Of a stretch of 64,000 bases of DNA, positions 25,617 to 34,440 are shown in pieces. The translations under genes were made by a program, and so were the position numbers. The notes under the pieces were generated by a model that did no database searches, had not been told where the DNA came from, and saw nothing but the letters and a program-made list of their open reading frames with translations. Source of the DNA: Methylococcaceae bacterium UBA6146 (lineage in GTDB: Bacteria; Pseudomonadota; Gammaproteobacteria; Methylococcales; Methylomonadaceae); the NCBI GenBank assembly GCA_002422395.1, contig DIUY01000011.1, positions 1 through 64,000 of the forward strand, written 5' to 3'. How positions within the stretch are numbered: the first letter of the stretch is position 1; each line of letters opens with the position of its first letter.

Positions 25617-28096
25617 AACGGTTTAACCTGGCTTTGCGGATGTTATGGCGTGACCGGCGTTCCGGCGAATTGACGCTGCTGTTGGCCGCGTTGATTATCG
25701 CAGTCACCAGTTCATCGGCGATTGCGTTATTTTCAGACCGCCTACAACGGACAATGACGATGCAAACTGCCGAATTTCTCGCCGCCGATTTGGTTATCGC
25801 CACCGCCCATCCCATCCCCGAAAACTGGTTGGCTAAAGCCCAAACCTTACCGTTGACCCAAGCGCGGACGGTGGAGTTTTCTAGCGTGCTGATGGAACAT
25901 GACGAATTGCTGTTAGCCAGCATCAAGGCCGTCAGCCCCGGCTACCCGTTGCGGGGGCAGTTGAAAACGGCAACCCAGAATTACGCCAGCGAAACCATCA
26001 GCCACCAAGGCCCGCAGCCCGGCACAGTTTGGGTGGAAAAGCGGGTGTTGTCGGCGTTAAAACTGGCACTGGGCGATAAGCTGACCGTCGGCGAAAAGGC
26101 GTTCACGGTCACGCGACTGCTCACTTACGAACCCGATAAACAAGGCGATTTTTACAGCTTTTCGCCACGGGTGATGATGAACGACGCCGATCTTGCCGCC
26201 ACCCAAGTCATCCAGCCAGGCAGCCATGTGCATTATTTTTTCCAGTTTATCGGGGCAAACGATGCGTTGGCTGAATTCAAGCAATGGCTAAAGCCACAAT
26301 TGACCCCGGCGCAACGGATCATGGACATCCATGACGACCGCCCGGAACTGGGTTCGGCCTTGGATCGGGCGCAACGCTATTTAGGGTTGTCCAGCATCTT
26401 GGTGATTGTCATTGCCGGTGTCGCCATCGCCATGACCGCCCGCCGCTACAGCGAACGCCATTTTGACAATATCGCCCTATTGCGCTGTTTGGGCTGCAAA
26501 CAAAATGAAATGCTTTGGCTATATGGCAGCCAGTTTATCGTCCTGGGCTTGTTGGGCAGTGCCGTCGGCTGCTTGCTGGGCTGGTTCGCCCAATTCGGTT
26601 TGTTCCTGTTGCTAAAAGACTTGTTGCCGCAAACCGTTGCCAAACCGGGCCTCCTCGCCCTGCTGTTTGGTTTTGTGATCGGCTTGGCGATGTTGTTAGG
26701 TTTCGCCTTGCCGCCTTTGCTACGGCTGAAGCATGTCTCGCCGCTGCGGGTGTTGCGGCGCGAATTGGCGCCGGTGCCGGTCAGCGGCTGGCTGGTTTAT
26801 GGCTTGGCTTTGGGTATTGTCGGTGTGTTGGTCTGGCAATATACCGACGACTTGAAAATGACCGCCACGCTCTTAGTTTCAGGCTTGCTGAGTGTCTTGG
26901 TGCTGGGCATTTTGGTTTACGGCGTGTTGGGGCTTATCCGCAAATTGCTCCCGTTTATGCACTTGGGCTGGCGTTTCGGATTGCAAGGCTTAACGAGAAA
27001 CCGGCGCGGCAGCGTCAGCCAGATAGTGGCCTTCAGCATGACCTTGGTGGCGATGATCTTAAGTTTTACGGTGCGTAACGACTTGCTCAATGATTGGCAA
27101 CAGCAATTGCCCGCCAATGCGCCCAACCAGTTCGCGCTGAACATATTTCCCGAACAACTGGCTGATTTTCAACAAGAACTACAACAACAAGCGATTGTCG
27201 GTAGCCGCTTTTATCCGGTGGTCAGAGGCCGTCTGATTGCCGTCAACAACACGCCGGTGCAAAAAATTGTCAGCAAGGACAGCCAAGGCGAAAGCGCCAC
27301 ACACCGCGAATTAAGCCTGACCTGGACGGAGCAATTGCCGGACGGCAACAAAATCGTAACCGGCGATTGGTGGACGGATAAACGGACCAATTTGGTGTCG
27401 GTCGAACAAAAACTGGCCGATAACCTGAAAATAAAGCTCGGAGATGAACTGGACTTTACGGTCGGCAGCCAGCCCTTAAAGGCCAAGGTGGCCAGCATCC
27501 GCGCCCTGCGCTGGGACAGCATGAAACCGAATTTTTACATGGTCTTCTCGCCCGGCACTTTGGCGCAATTCCCCAGCACTTATCTGACCAGTTTTTACCT
27601 GCCTAAAGAACAAAAAAACATTTTGAACGGACTGGTGAAACAGTTCCCTAACCTGACTGTCTTGGAAGTCGATGCTATTTTACAACAATTTAAAACCATC
27701 CTGTTGCAACTGACCCAAGCCATCAATTATCTGCTGTACTTTGCCTTGCTCGCCGGCTTCACCGTACTGTTCGCCGCCGTTTATGCCAGCTTGGACACCC
27801 GCATCCATGAAAGCGCACTGATGCGGACGCTAGGTGCGAACCGGCGTTTATTGACCACGGCCCACCTCATTGAATTCGGCAGCTTAGGCTTTATCGCAGG
27901 CATTCTTGCCGTGGTGATGGCGGAAGCAATCACCTATGCGTTGTACACCCGCGTGATGCTGATGGACTATCACCCTAACGCTTATCTATGGCTTATCGTC
28001 CCTACCGTGGGCAGTTTATGCGTGGGTTTGGGGGGTTGGTGGGGCTTGCGGGATGTGCTGGACAAAGCGCCGCTGAAGGTGTTGCGGGAATTGTGA
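25613..28096 (+). CDS. ybbP: FtsX-like ABC transporter permease, YbbP type
   Basis: This 827-residue membrane protein is read from the ATG at 25613. It has an N-terminal helix (LTLLLAALIIAVTSSSAIAL), a periplasmic domain, FtsX-type membrane bundles around 260-400 (with RRYSERHFDNIALLRCLGCK, the conserved cytosolic turn) and a second bundle at the C-terminus (HESALMRTLGANRRLL). About ten helices are expected. It pairs with YbbA to form a MacB/LolCDE-like mechanotransmission complex. Two FtsX domains in one chain is the usual YbbP layout. Its terminator was not identified. Confidence 0.93.
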   Translation: MKRFNLALRMLWRDRRSGELTLLLAALIIAVTSSSAIALFSDRLQRTMTMQTAEFLAADLVIATAHPIPENWLAKAQTLPLTQARTVEFSSVLMEHDELLLASIKAVSPGYPLRGQLKTATQNYASETISHQGPQPGTVWVEKRVLSALKLALGDKLTVGEKAFTVTRLLTYEPDKQGDFYSFSPRVMMNDADLAATQVIQPGSHVHYFFQFIGANDALAEFKQWLKPQLTPAQRIMDIHDDRPELGSALDRAQRYLGLSSILVIVIAGVAIAMTARRYSERHFDNIALLRCLGCKQNEMLWLYGSQFIVLGLLGSAVGCLLGWFAQFGLFLLLKDLLPQTVAKPGLLALLFGFVIGLAMLLGFALPPLLRLKHVSPLRVLRRELAPVPVSGWLVYGLALGIVGVLVWQYTDDLKMTATLLVSGLLSVLVLGILVYGVLGLIRKLLPFMHLGWRFGLQGLTRNRRGSVSQIVAFSMTLVAMILSFTVRNDLLNDWQQQLPANAPNQFALNIFPEQLADFQQELQQQAIVGSRFYPVVRGRLIAVNNTPVQKIVSKDSQGESATHRELSLTWTEQLPDGNKIVTGDWWTDKRTNLVSVEQKLADNLKIKLGDELDFTVGSQPLKAKVASIRALRWDSMKPNFYMVFSPGTLAQFPSTYLTSFYLPKEQKNILNGLVKQFPNLTVLEVDAILQQFKTILLQLTQAINYLLYFALLAGFTVLFAAVYASLDTRIHESALMRTLGANRRLLTTAHLIEFGSLGFIAGILAVVMAEAITYALYTRVMLMDYHPNAYLWLIVPTVGSLCVGLGGWWGLRDVLDKAPLKVLREL

Positions 28097-28290
28097 TTGG
28101 CTATCAAGCCCATTAATTTGTGACGGTTTATTGACGACTGCCTAACCAATGGCCGCCTATTTTTGTTAATGATGAAACATTCACGGAAGAAAGCCAGTCG
28201 TAGACAATGTGGCATGGCGTGGTTAAGCCCGGGCTGTTGCGGCTTAACCACCACCGTAAATCCAATTACTCAGCAAGGCGGAGAACAGCA

Positions 28291-28740
28291 ATGAATCATA
28301 CACAATTAATATTTCGTGGCATCAAAACAATGGCTGCAACAGTCGTGCTTTTAGGGGCCGCATCGGCGGCTTATGCGGAAGAGAGCGGGTGTTGGGCGGA
28401 ATTTTTTGATGAAAGCCAATATGCGGGCGCACATTTTCGCCTTGAAGGGCCTGCCCAACTGGTCAATTTGCATAATGTCCAAGGCGAAAACTGGGATTTA
28501 CGCATCGACAGCCTTAAGGTCGGGCCCAAGGCAAAGGTGATGCTTTTTGAAAACTTTAATTACAAGCTAACATTAAAAGAAATGGCAAAATACCCCGAAT
28601 TGCTCCTTTCTTTGGGCTTGACAGAAAAGGATGCATTAGAGGATTCGGAGCTGATTTTTGTTGCCAATTCCATGATCCATGACCTTAGCGATTTTAATTT
28701 CCATAAAAAAATCCGGTCATTGAAAGTCGCTTGTGAATAA
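28291..28740 (+). CDS. exported beta/gamma-crystallin-like protein
   Basis: This 149-residue protein starts at ATG 28291, preceded by AAGGCGGAG. It has a signal peptide cleaved after SAAYA. The mature part GCWAEFFDESQYAGAHFRLE, then NWDLRIDSLKVGPKAKVMLFE, has the Tyr/Gly and Ser spacing of a crystallin-type Greek key. The second half (ELLLSLGLTEKDALEDSELI) differs, so only part of the fold is convincing. Two cysteines, one near each end, could form a disulfide. A periplasmic role is inferred and no function is known. It follows ybbP by ~190 bases. Confidence 0.72.
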   Translation: MNHTQLIFRGIKTMAATVVLLGAASAAYAEESGCWAEFFDESQYAGAHFRLEGPAQLVNLHNVQGENWDLRIDSLKVGPKAKVMLFENFNYKLTLKEMAKYPELLLSLGLTEKDALEDSELIFVANSMIHDLSDFNFHKKIRSLKVACE

Positions 28741-28905
28741 TGGTTTTTAGTGCCGATGGATGGTTAAGGATAGGGGCATGAATAACTTCTTGTCCTTCGA
28801 CAAGCTTAGGACGGACGGAAAATTTCCGGATGATGCGCTCACCCGCCTATGCTTCGACAGGCCCGGCACGAACGGGCGCACTCAGGGAAGGGTATGGTTG
28901 TTTTT

Positions 28906-29014
28906 AAGTAATTATGAATAAGTTTTTTGCCACAAAACGACTGCGCTTACTTCCCTTTCTGGAGCGCAAGTGAGGACGGGCAGTCGTAACCCTAAAGCTT
29001 TTGAGTATGCACTT
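28906..29014. repeat. MITE-like repeat, family 2, copy B
   Basis: A 109-bp copy with AAGTAATTATGAATAAGTTT at the left and AAAGCTTTTGAGTATGCACT at the right; the central hairpin is about 18 bases longer than in the other two copies. The flanks TTTT and AAAA extend the inverted ends. The rest of 28741-29141 holds another hairpin (ATGTGCTGGGC ... GCCCAGCACAT, about 29064-29100) and a CTTCGACA-type repeat, with no gene. Confidence 0.75.
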
Positions 29015-29141
29015 AAAAGGGATAAAGATGGCGTTTTTCTTAGAGTTATCTTCACGGGCAGCATGTGCTGGGCGCGGCATACGCCCCGTGCCCAGCACAT
29101 CGGGCAGGCACCGGTTAACTGCCGCCCCCTATAGCTAAGGC

Positions 29142-29342
29142 TTAATTTCTTTTATTGGTTAATTTACGCTCTGCCTCAAGCCAGTTTTCTTTTCTCATTG
29201 TCCTGTGCAAAACTTCTGAATTCGCCTTTGTGGAATGAAAATTATCAAAAAATTCATCAAATTCATCGGATGAAAATAAACCGCCTGTTAATGCTCTGGG
29301 TATGGCGGCCACATTTTTTTTGGGGATTTTTTTAGTGCTCAT
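29142..29342 (-). CDS. small hypothetical protein
   Basis: The 66-residue protein is basic at both ends, with a central acidic segment FSSDEFDEFFDNF. There is no signal or membrane helix. A weak ribosome site (GAGACCG) precedes the ATG. The base use is AT-rich compared with its neighbours. Size and charge would fit an antitoxin or small regulatory protein, but no partner gene is nearby and no family was recognised. The gap 29343-29884 after it shows no supported gene. Confidence 0.45.
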   Translation of the reverse strand: MSTKKIPKKNVAAIPRALTGGLFSSDEFDEFFDNFHSTKANSEVLHRTMRKENWLEAERKLTNKRN

Positions 29343-29884
29343 AACGGTCTCTAATCATTGTCAATTTATTTTTTTGCGTACTTGTAAAGCAAAGGATTAG
29401 CCAATTTTGTCCGTCAATCACCGTACTACGCCAAACCTGGCAATCAACACGACGGTATGATTGGGCTGTCAAGAATTGAGCTTAATTTCATAATTTTTGC
29501 CTGCGGCAACACGCGTCAAACAAAATCACATGGCAAAAATTTGAAGCTGTATTGAACAATACAAACCGGCAAAATAATATAGGTACAATTACTTAAATAG
29601 GAGGTCATTATGTTTGTAACATATTGATTATATAGTAAATAAATGATTTTTAGGCGCAGGGCTGGCATGAATGGGAAGCTGCCGATGTGCGGTGGCTTGA
29701 CGCCATTGTTGAGTGTGTGGGGAAGAAACTTGGGTGGGGACGGATTGCCCTGCCGGTTCGCCGGAAAGCGGGGGGTGTCGGCTAGCGCATATAACCGATG
29801 GTCAGATCCGCCCGACAAACGGTTTTTTATGCTATAAATTGCTTGCGTGCAAGGCCTTAATTAATAACTGAAGAGGCGAAGAAT

Positions 29885-30271
29885 ATGAAAAATTATCTGC
29901 TGTTTATAGTTGGTTTTGTGGCTATTTCATGGCTTTTTCTAACGGGCTTTACAAACCCCGTGGCAAACGGCACGGCTAAACAAAAAACCGCTGCCGAACC
30001 CCTAAAAGCCCAGCGAAACGATGACAATCAGATGAAGCCACTGGATTTGTCCGTGCCGTTTAAGGCTATTAAAAGTGCCGAAAATGCCCCTATAAAAATC
30101 CAGGGTGAGAAAACAGTTCAAAAAGGCATAACTAATCTGTTTGCCCCTGAACCGGAAAAAGAAACCCAACCCTTGCAGTTAAAGGGTGGTTTGTTGATGT
30201 CGCCGGAACCCGAAGTGGAAAAAAGCAAGTCTGTTGACGGCGCGGGTATTTTTATTAATGTTAAACCCTAA
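29885..30271 (+). CDS. membrane-anchored or exported hypothetical protein
   Basis: The 128-residue protein has an N-terminal hydrophobic segment (LLFIVGFVAISWLFLTGF) that could be a signal anchor or an uncleaved signal. The rest is a low-complexity, charged, probably disordered region with no Cys. GAAGAGGCGAAGAAT ahead of the ATG is a good ribosome site. It ends 10 bases before the convergent YcgN-type gene. No family was recognised. Confidence 0.68.
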   Translation: MKNYLLFIVGFVAISWLFLTGFTNPVANGTAKQKTAAEPLKAQRNDDNQMKPLDLSVPFKAIKSAENAPIKIQGEKTVQKGITNLFAPEPEKETQPLQLKGGLLMSPEPEVEKSKSVDGAGIFINVKP

Positions 30272-30281
30272 AATGCGGCTA

Positions 30282-30716
30282 TTAATCTGTCCAGCCAATA
30301 ATATGGTCTTCTAAATCATCGACATCAGCTTCTTTTATGGCGTAGCTGCTGATTGATGCGCCCGCCTTTTTAATACTCGCGGTATTTTTTGAAATGAGCG
30401 GATGCCATGACGGCAACGCTTCACCGTCGCTTAGCAAGCGGTAAGCGCAGGTGGGCGGCAACCAATTGTAGGCCGCAAAGTCATGCTGTTTTAGGTCAAG
30501 ACATTCGGGTACAAGCCAGGTGCGCTCGCTGTAACGGGTGCAGCGGCAGGTGTCCAGATCAATGAGATTACAAACCACGCGGGTGAAGGCGATTTGCCCT
30601 GTGTCTTCATCTTCAAGCTTGTGCAGGCAACACTGTCCGCAGTTATCACAGAGCGACTCCCATTCTTCAGTCGTCATTTCCGCCAGTTTTTTAGTTTTCC
30701 AAAAGGGCATAGCCAC
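30282..30716 (-). CDS. ycgN: YcgN/UPF0260 cysteine-cluster protein
   Basis: The 144-residue protein has an N-terminal FWKTKKLAEMTTEEWESLCD and a cysteine set CDNCGQCC, then CNLIDLDTCRCTRY, then C in LVPECL and PTCAYR. These are the hallmarks of the UPF0260 (YcgN) family and the wider zinc/iron-chelating CxxCxxCC domain. Biochemical function is not established. It starts 15 bases after the B12-type regulator gene on the same strand, so the two are probably cotranscribed. Confidence 0.92.
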   Translation of the reverse strand: MAMPFWKTKKLAEMTTEEWESLCDNCGQCCLHKLEDEDTGQIAFTRVVCNLIDLDTCRCTRYSERTWLVPECLDLKQHDFAAYNWLPPTCAYRLLSDGEALPSWHPLISKNTASIKKAGASISSYAIKEADVDDLEDHIIGWTD

Positions 30717-30731
30717 GCCTAAATTGTGGGT

Positions 30732-31712
30732 TTAAACAATGGCGTCTTGATAGCGCCCGGAGTTGCCAAGTTGGTCGAGAAGCCGCCTGAAATGGTCGTA
30801 ATCCTTTACATGCGTCACCCCGACTTCATCCAAAACAGCTTGATAATGCCCTGCGGACCTGCCGCCGACAATCAGTGCCACCTGAAGGCCAATCAGTTTT
30901 TTCAGACGCCTCAGTTCTTTGGCGACAATATGGTCATCGGTGCTAAAACTGATGCTCAGCGTCACAGCCCGTGCATTGGTGAACTTAACCGCTGCGGCAA
31001 TTTCTTCGGCTGGCAAATTAGCTCCCAAATAAGTCACCTTCCAGCCTTTTAGTTCAGCAATAATTGATGCAAGCAAGGCGCCAAGTTCGTGCAATTGCCC
31101 TATCGGGGTGGTCACTATCATGGTGGGCGCATCGGCGTCGCAAGGGTTGTTGTTGCGCAAAATGTAGGTTAGGGAGCGGATGATGGATGAGGTCATGTGT
31201 TCGTGGACGGGACGCAGCTCACCGGTCCGCCAGCGGTCGCCAATCAGGGTCAACAAGGGCGTCAGCAAATATTCAATAAAGGTTTCGGTGCCCAGTTCAA
31301 CAATGGCGTTTTCAAAATGGGACTCCAAGGCGGTGGCATCGAAAATCAAGACGGCGGCATAACATTTTTCAAGATAATCTTCTGCCAAATAACGCCTGTC
31401 AGCGGTTGGTCGGGTAAGGTTGACGGGGATTTGCAGCGCATTATCAGACTCTTTTTTTAAGAGCGCGTTCAGCTCGTCCAAGGACAGCCTGGCTATTTGG
31501 CCAATGCTGTGGCCATGGTTGGTTGCCTCGTTGAGGAGCTTCAAACGGGCAATGTCCTGGTCGGTATAAACCCGATGCCCGCCGGCCGTGCGTGATGGGG
31601 TGACCGCCTGATAACGCCGTTCCCATGCCCTGACCAAATCTGATTTGACGCCAGATCGTTTGGCAACGGTACTGATTAAATAATTTGCTGAGTTGTCCTT
31701 AAGCTTGGTCAT
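30732..31712 (-). CDS. MerR-family regulator with cobalamin-binding domain (CarH/LitR-like)
   Basis: The 326-residue protein starts with a MerR helix-turn-helix (residues ~11-80, LVRAWERRYQAVTPSRTAGG). A helical bundle follows and then a B12-binding Rossmann fold (~195-320). The cobalamin ligand H208 sits in LHELG, S253 follows 41 residues after G211, and a GG is at 283-284, matching the ExHxxG-x41-Sx-x26-GG type signature, though the first Glu is Gln here. The W-x9-EH motif that caps adenosylcobalamin in light-sensing CarH is present (W161, E171, H172). It may therefore be a light-dependent repressor. No carotenoid or photolyase gene is nearby, so its targets are unknown. Confidence 0.9.
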   Translation of the reverse strand: MTKLKDNSANYLISTVAKRSGVKSDLVRAWERRYQAVTPSRTAGGHRVYTDQDIARLKLLNEATNHGHSIGQIARLSLDELNALLKKESDNALQIPVNLTRPTADRRYLAEDYLEKCYAAVLIFDATALESHFENAIVELGTETFIEYLLTPLLTLIGDRWRTGELRPVHEHMTSSIIRSLTYILRNNNPCDADAPTMIVTTPIGQLHELGALLASIIAELKGWKVTYLGANLPAEEIAAAVKFTNARAVTLSISFSTDDHIVAKELRRLKKLIGLQVALIVGGRSAGHYQAVLDEVGVTHVKDYDHFRRLLDQLGNSGRYQDAIV

Positions 31713-31859
31713 AGTATTGCCATATTAAAATATATTCCACACGCCGGATGCCTGTACCTAAAAATGCAGGCATGAGGCGCAAACTGTGCAAATGGTTATA
31801 CTAACACAAGCTTTACAATACTTTGACAATAAATGTACAGAATCGGGGTTCACATGCGT

Positions 31860-32414
31860 TTAAGCAATCTTCGTAAACAATCGGTAGGCTACCCCGCCCG
31901 CCACCTTGCTCTTTAATAGTTGCCAGCTTTCAGGCAGGCCGTCAAGGTTTAAACCGCTTTCCGTTTCCACATAAACCTTTGCCTGCGGGGCAAGCCAGCC
32001 TTTGTCTTCCAGCCATTGGCAGGTTTGCACAGCCAAGCCCATTGCGAAAGGCGGATCCATAAAAACCACATCGAACGGCTGCGCATCGCCCGCTAAATAA
32101 CGGAACACATCGGCTTGCACTATTTTGATTTGCGGGGCGGACAGGGTGTCGGTGTTTTCTTTTAAGGCGCGGCAAGCAAGCGGGTTGTTTTCGACCAGCA
32201 CGATGGATTTTGCGCCCCTAGAAGCCGCTTCAAAGCCTAACGCGCCGCTGCCGGCATAACAATCCAAACAGCGGCGGCCAATGATGTCGTACTGCAACCA
32301 GTTGAACAAGGTTTCGCGCACACGGGCGGGCGTCGGCCTTAAGCCGGGCGCATCAACAAAACGTATCTGGCGGCTGCGCCACTGCCCACCGATAATCCGT
32401 AGCTTATTTTGCAC
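31860..32414 (-). CDS. rsmD: 16S rRNA (guanine-966-N2)-methyltransferase
   Basis: The 184-residue SAM-dependent enzyme methylates G966 of 16S rRNA. It starts with LRIIGGQWRSRQI, then RPTPARVRETLFNWL. The SAM-binding LDCYAGSGALGFEA and the catalytic DPPF motif (VVFMDPPF) are present. Its start overlaps the end of the M16-like gene by 11 bases, so it is in the same operon. Confidence 0.95.
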   Translation of the reverse strand: MQNKLRIIGGQWRSRQIRFVDAPGLRPTPARVRETLFNWLQYDIIGRRCLDCYAGSGALGFEAASRGAKSIVLVENNPLACRALKENTDTLSAPQIKIVQADVFRYLAGDAQPFDVVFMDPPFAMGLAVQTCQWLEDKGWLAPQAKVYVETESGLNLDGLPESWQLLKSKVAGGVAYRLFTKIA

Positions 32415-33708
32415 TTTTCCCTACAGTGACCGTTTGTAACAGCTGTGGATTGACCCGGCGTTTGAACGCATCGGAGATTGATGCGACGGTGACTTGCTCA
32501 ATTTTTTGTTGGAAGTTGTTCAAGTAATCCAGCGGCAAGCCGTAAAAACCGATCATGCCGACATAGCTTGCCAGTTCTTTATTGGTGTCAAAGCGCATGG
32601 CAAAACCACCGGTGATATTTTTCTTGGCGGCGGCCAGTTCAGCTTCGCTAGGCCCGTTGGCGATAAAATCGGCCAAGGTTTTGTTAAGCACTTGCAAAGC
32701 TTGCGGTGTTTGGTCGTTGCGGGTTTGCAGGCTCACCAAAAACGGCCCGGGTTTCAGCATCGTGATAAACGCGCTGGACGCGCTATAAGCCAAGCCGCGC
32801 TTTTCCCTGACTTCTTCAAACAACTTGGACACCAGACCGCTGCCGCCCAGAATGTGGTTGCCCACATACAGATTAAAATAATCGGCATCTTTGCGGTAAG
32901 TGCCTGGCAACCCCACCAGCACATGCGTTTGGGTGGATGGGAATTCGATGTGTTGTTGGGTGCTTTTTACCGGCATGGTCACATCTGGCAAGGCGCCCGG
33001 TCTTTGCCCGGTCGGCAAGCCTGCAACCAGCTTTTCTGCGGTCTGCTCGGCTTGTTGTTTGGTCAAGTCACCGACAATGACGATTATGGCATTGGTTGCA
33101 ACATAATATTTTTGATAAAAACGCCGCAAATCATCTGCCGTCAAAGCAGCTACCGTTTTAAGGTTGCCTGAGCTGGGATGGGCATAAGGATGGCCATAGT
33201 ATAACGTCTTGTAAAAAGCAATGCTGGCAAGGTCGGAAGGGGATTCTTCCTGTTGTTTCAACCCCGCCAAGGTGCGGTTCTTTTCGCGCTGGAAGTCGGC
33301 CTCATTAAAACGCGGCCGGGCCAGGATGACCTGCATAGTGTCCACGGCTTTATCAAACAATGGCTTGTCTGTCAGGGTGCGCAACGACAATGATGCGCTG
33401 TCGATAGAACTGGCCGCGCCAAAAATAGCGCCAACGCTTTCAAAACGGTCGGCGATTGCATTAGCGTCCCACTGTCCGGCGCCGGTGTCAAGCAAGCCCG
33501 CCGTCAGTGCCGCCAAGCCAAACTGTTGGCCATCCCGCGCACTGCCGGCATCAAATAGCACTTGGATGTCGGCCATCGGCAAGCCTTCGGTGCGGACATA
33601 GTAAACGCGGCTGCCTTGCGGCGTTTGCCAGTGGTCAATTTTTGCCGCCGCATTTAATGATTGGCTGCTGCATAGCAATAAAATAAAACTGTATAAAAAT
33701 AATCGCAT
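32404..33708 (-). CDS. M16-family peptidase-like subunit, non-catalytic
   Basis: The 434-residue protein has a signal peptide (MRLFLYSFILLLCSSQSLNA). It has the full M16 two-repeat fold with the R/Y motif region HILGGSGLVSKLFEEVREKR. The HxxEH zinc motif is absent: where it belongs the sequence reads GLAALTAGLLDTG. Such inactive partners pair with an active M16 protease, as in the pqqL/YmxG-like pairs. The active partner (with HMLEH) is upstream on the same strand but separated by two unrelated genes. Periplasmic location is expected. Confidence 0.92.
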   Translation of the reverse strand: MRLFLYSFILLLCSSQSLNAAAKIDHWQTPQGSRVYYVRTEGLPMADIQVLFDAGSARDGQQFGLAALTAGLLDTGAGQWDANAIADRFESVGAIFGAASSIDSASLSLRTLTDKPLFDKAVDTMQVILARPRFNEADFQREKNRTLAGLKQQEESPSDLASIAFYKTLYYGHPYAHPSSGNLKTVAALTADDLRRFYQKYYVATNAIIVIVGDLTKQQAEQTAEKLVAGLPTGQRPGALPDVTMPVKSTQQHIEFPSTQTHVLVGLPGTYRKDADYFNLYVGNHILGGSGLVSKLFEEVREKRGLAYSASSAFITMLKPGPFLVSLQTRNDQTPQALQVLNKTLADFIANGPSEAELAAAKKNITGGFAMRFDTNKELASYVGMIGFYGLPLDYLNNFQQKIEQVTVASISDAFKRRVNPQLLQTVTVGKSAK

Positions 33709-33734
33709 GGGGATTGTTCCTGAATAGATATTGT

Positions 33735-34346
33735 TTATGCTTCTTCAACAAATAGTGCGGCCAAATCAATTGCCAAATCTGGAAATAACTGCGGGACTGC
33801 CAGTTCATCCGCCGCATAGTTTTTGACCAGCTGATAAGTTTGCGTTTGTTCGTTTAAGAAAAATTGCTGGACGACTTCTTCATAAGGGAAAATAAGCCAA
33901 TATTCCTTAACGCCGCTGTCCTGATAAAGCCGGTGCTTAAGGGTGACCTCTTTTTTAGTGTTGCCTTTGGAGAGGATTTCAATAATCCAGTCCGGTGCGC
34001 CATTGCAGCCTTGTTCATCAAGCTTGGTTTTGTCACAGACCACGCACAAATCCGGCTGCACTACGGTATGGATTTCTTGATTCGCCAACAGCGACTTTCT
34101 GCGGTCGTATAAGCGCACATCAAACGGGACAACAAATAATTCGCAGGATTTCCCCGTTAAAAAAACATCAATAGCCGAGGACAATTTTCGCGAAATACGT
34201 TGATGCCTTAAATTCGGCGCGGGTGACATGGCAAAAATTTTGCCCTTAATCAGCTCGACAGTTTCGTCAAATTGCCAAGTCAGATAATCGGCGTAACTAT
34301 AATAACCATCTAAATCGAGTTGTGACAATTGGGTGATTTTCGTCAT
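33735..34346 (-). CDS. Uma2-family (DUF820) putative nuclease
   Basis: The 203-residue protein is taken from the ATG at 34346 (MTKITQL); a TTG at 34367 is possible. It has the Uma2 layout: YLTWQFDETVELIKGKIFAM, PAPNLRHQRISRKLSS, the active-site region VQPDLCVV and APDWIIEILS, and KKEVTLKHRLYQDSGVKEYW. The Asp and Glu-x-Leu of a PD-(D/E)xK fold are present. Uma2 proteins are numerous in cyanobacteria and some proteobacteria and their role is not established. It interrupts the M16 peptidase pair. Confidence 0.88.
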   Translation of the reverse strand: MTKITQLSQLDLDGYYSYADYLTWQFDETVELIKGKIFAMSPAPNLRHQRISRKLSSAIDVFLTGKSCELFVVPFDVRLYDRRKSLLANQEIHTVVQPDLCVVCDKTKLDEQGCNGAPDWIIEILSKGNTKKEVTLKHRLYQDSGVKEYWLIFPYEEVVQQFFLNEQTQTYQLVKNYAADELAVPQLFPDLAIDLAALFVEEA

Positions 34347-34440
34347 GGTCTTGTCTGTTAAAGTCAAATAGCAAAAAATATCCGAACTTGTATATTAAAC
34401 TTCGCAGGTTTTAAAATCTGACAAGTCCTAAGCCGAAAAA

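Noticed and set aside
28904..29100. Two overlapping minus-strand frames of ~63 aa
   Set aside because: Both are translations of repeat family 2 and the neighbouring hairpin.
29516..29837. Plus- and minus-strand frames of 64-100 aa
   Set aside because: They mirror each other, lack ribosome sites and have no recognisable domain; treated as non-coding.
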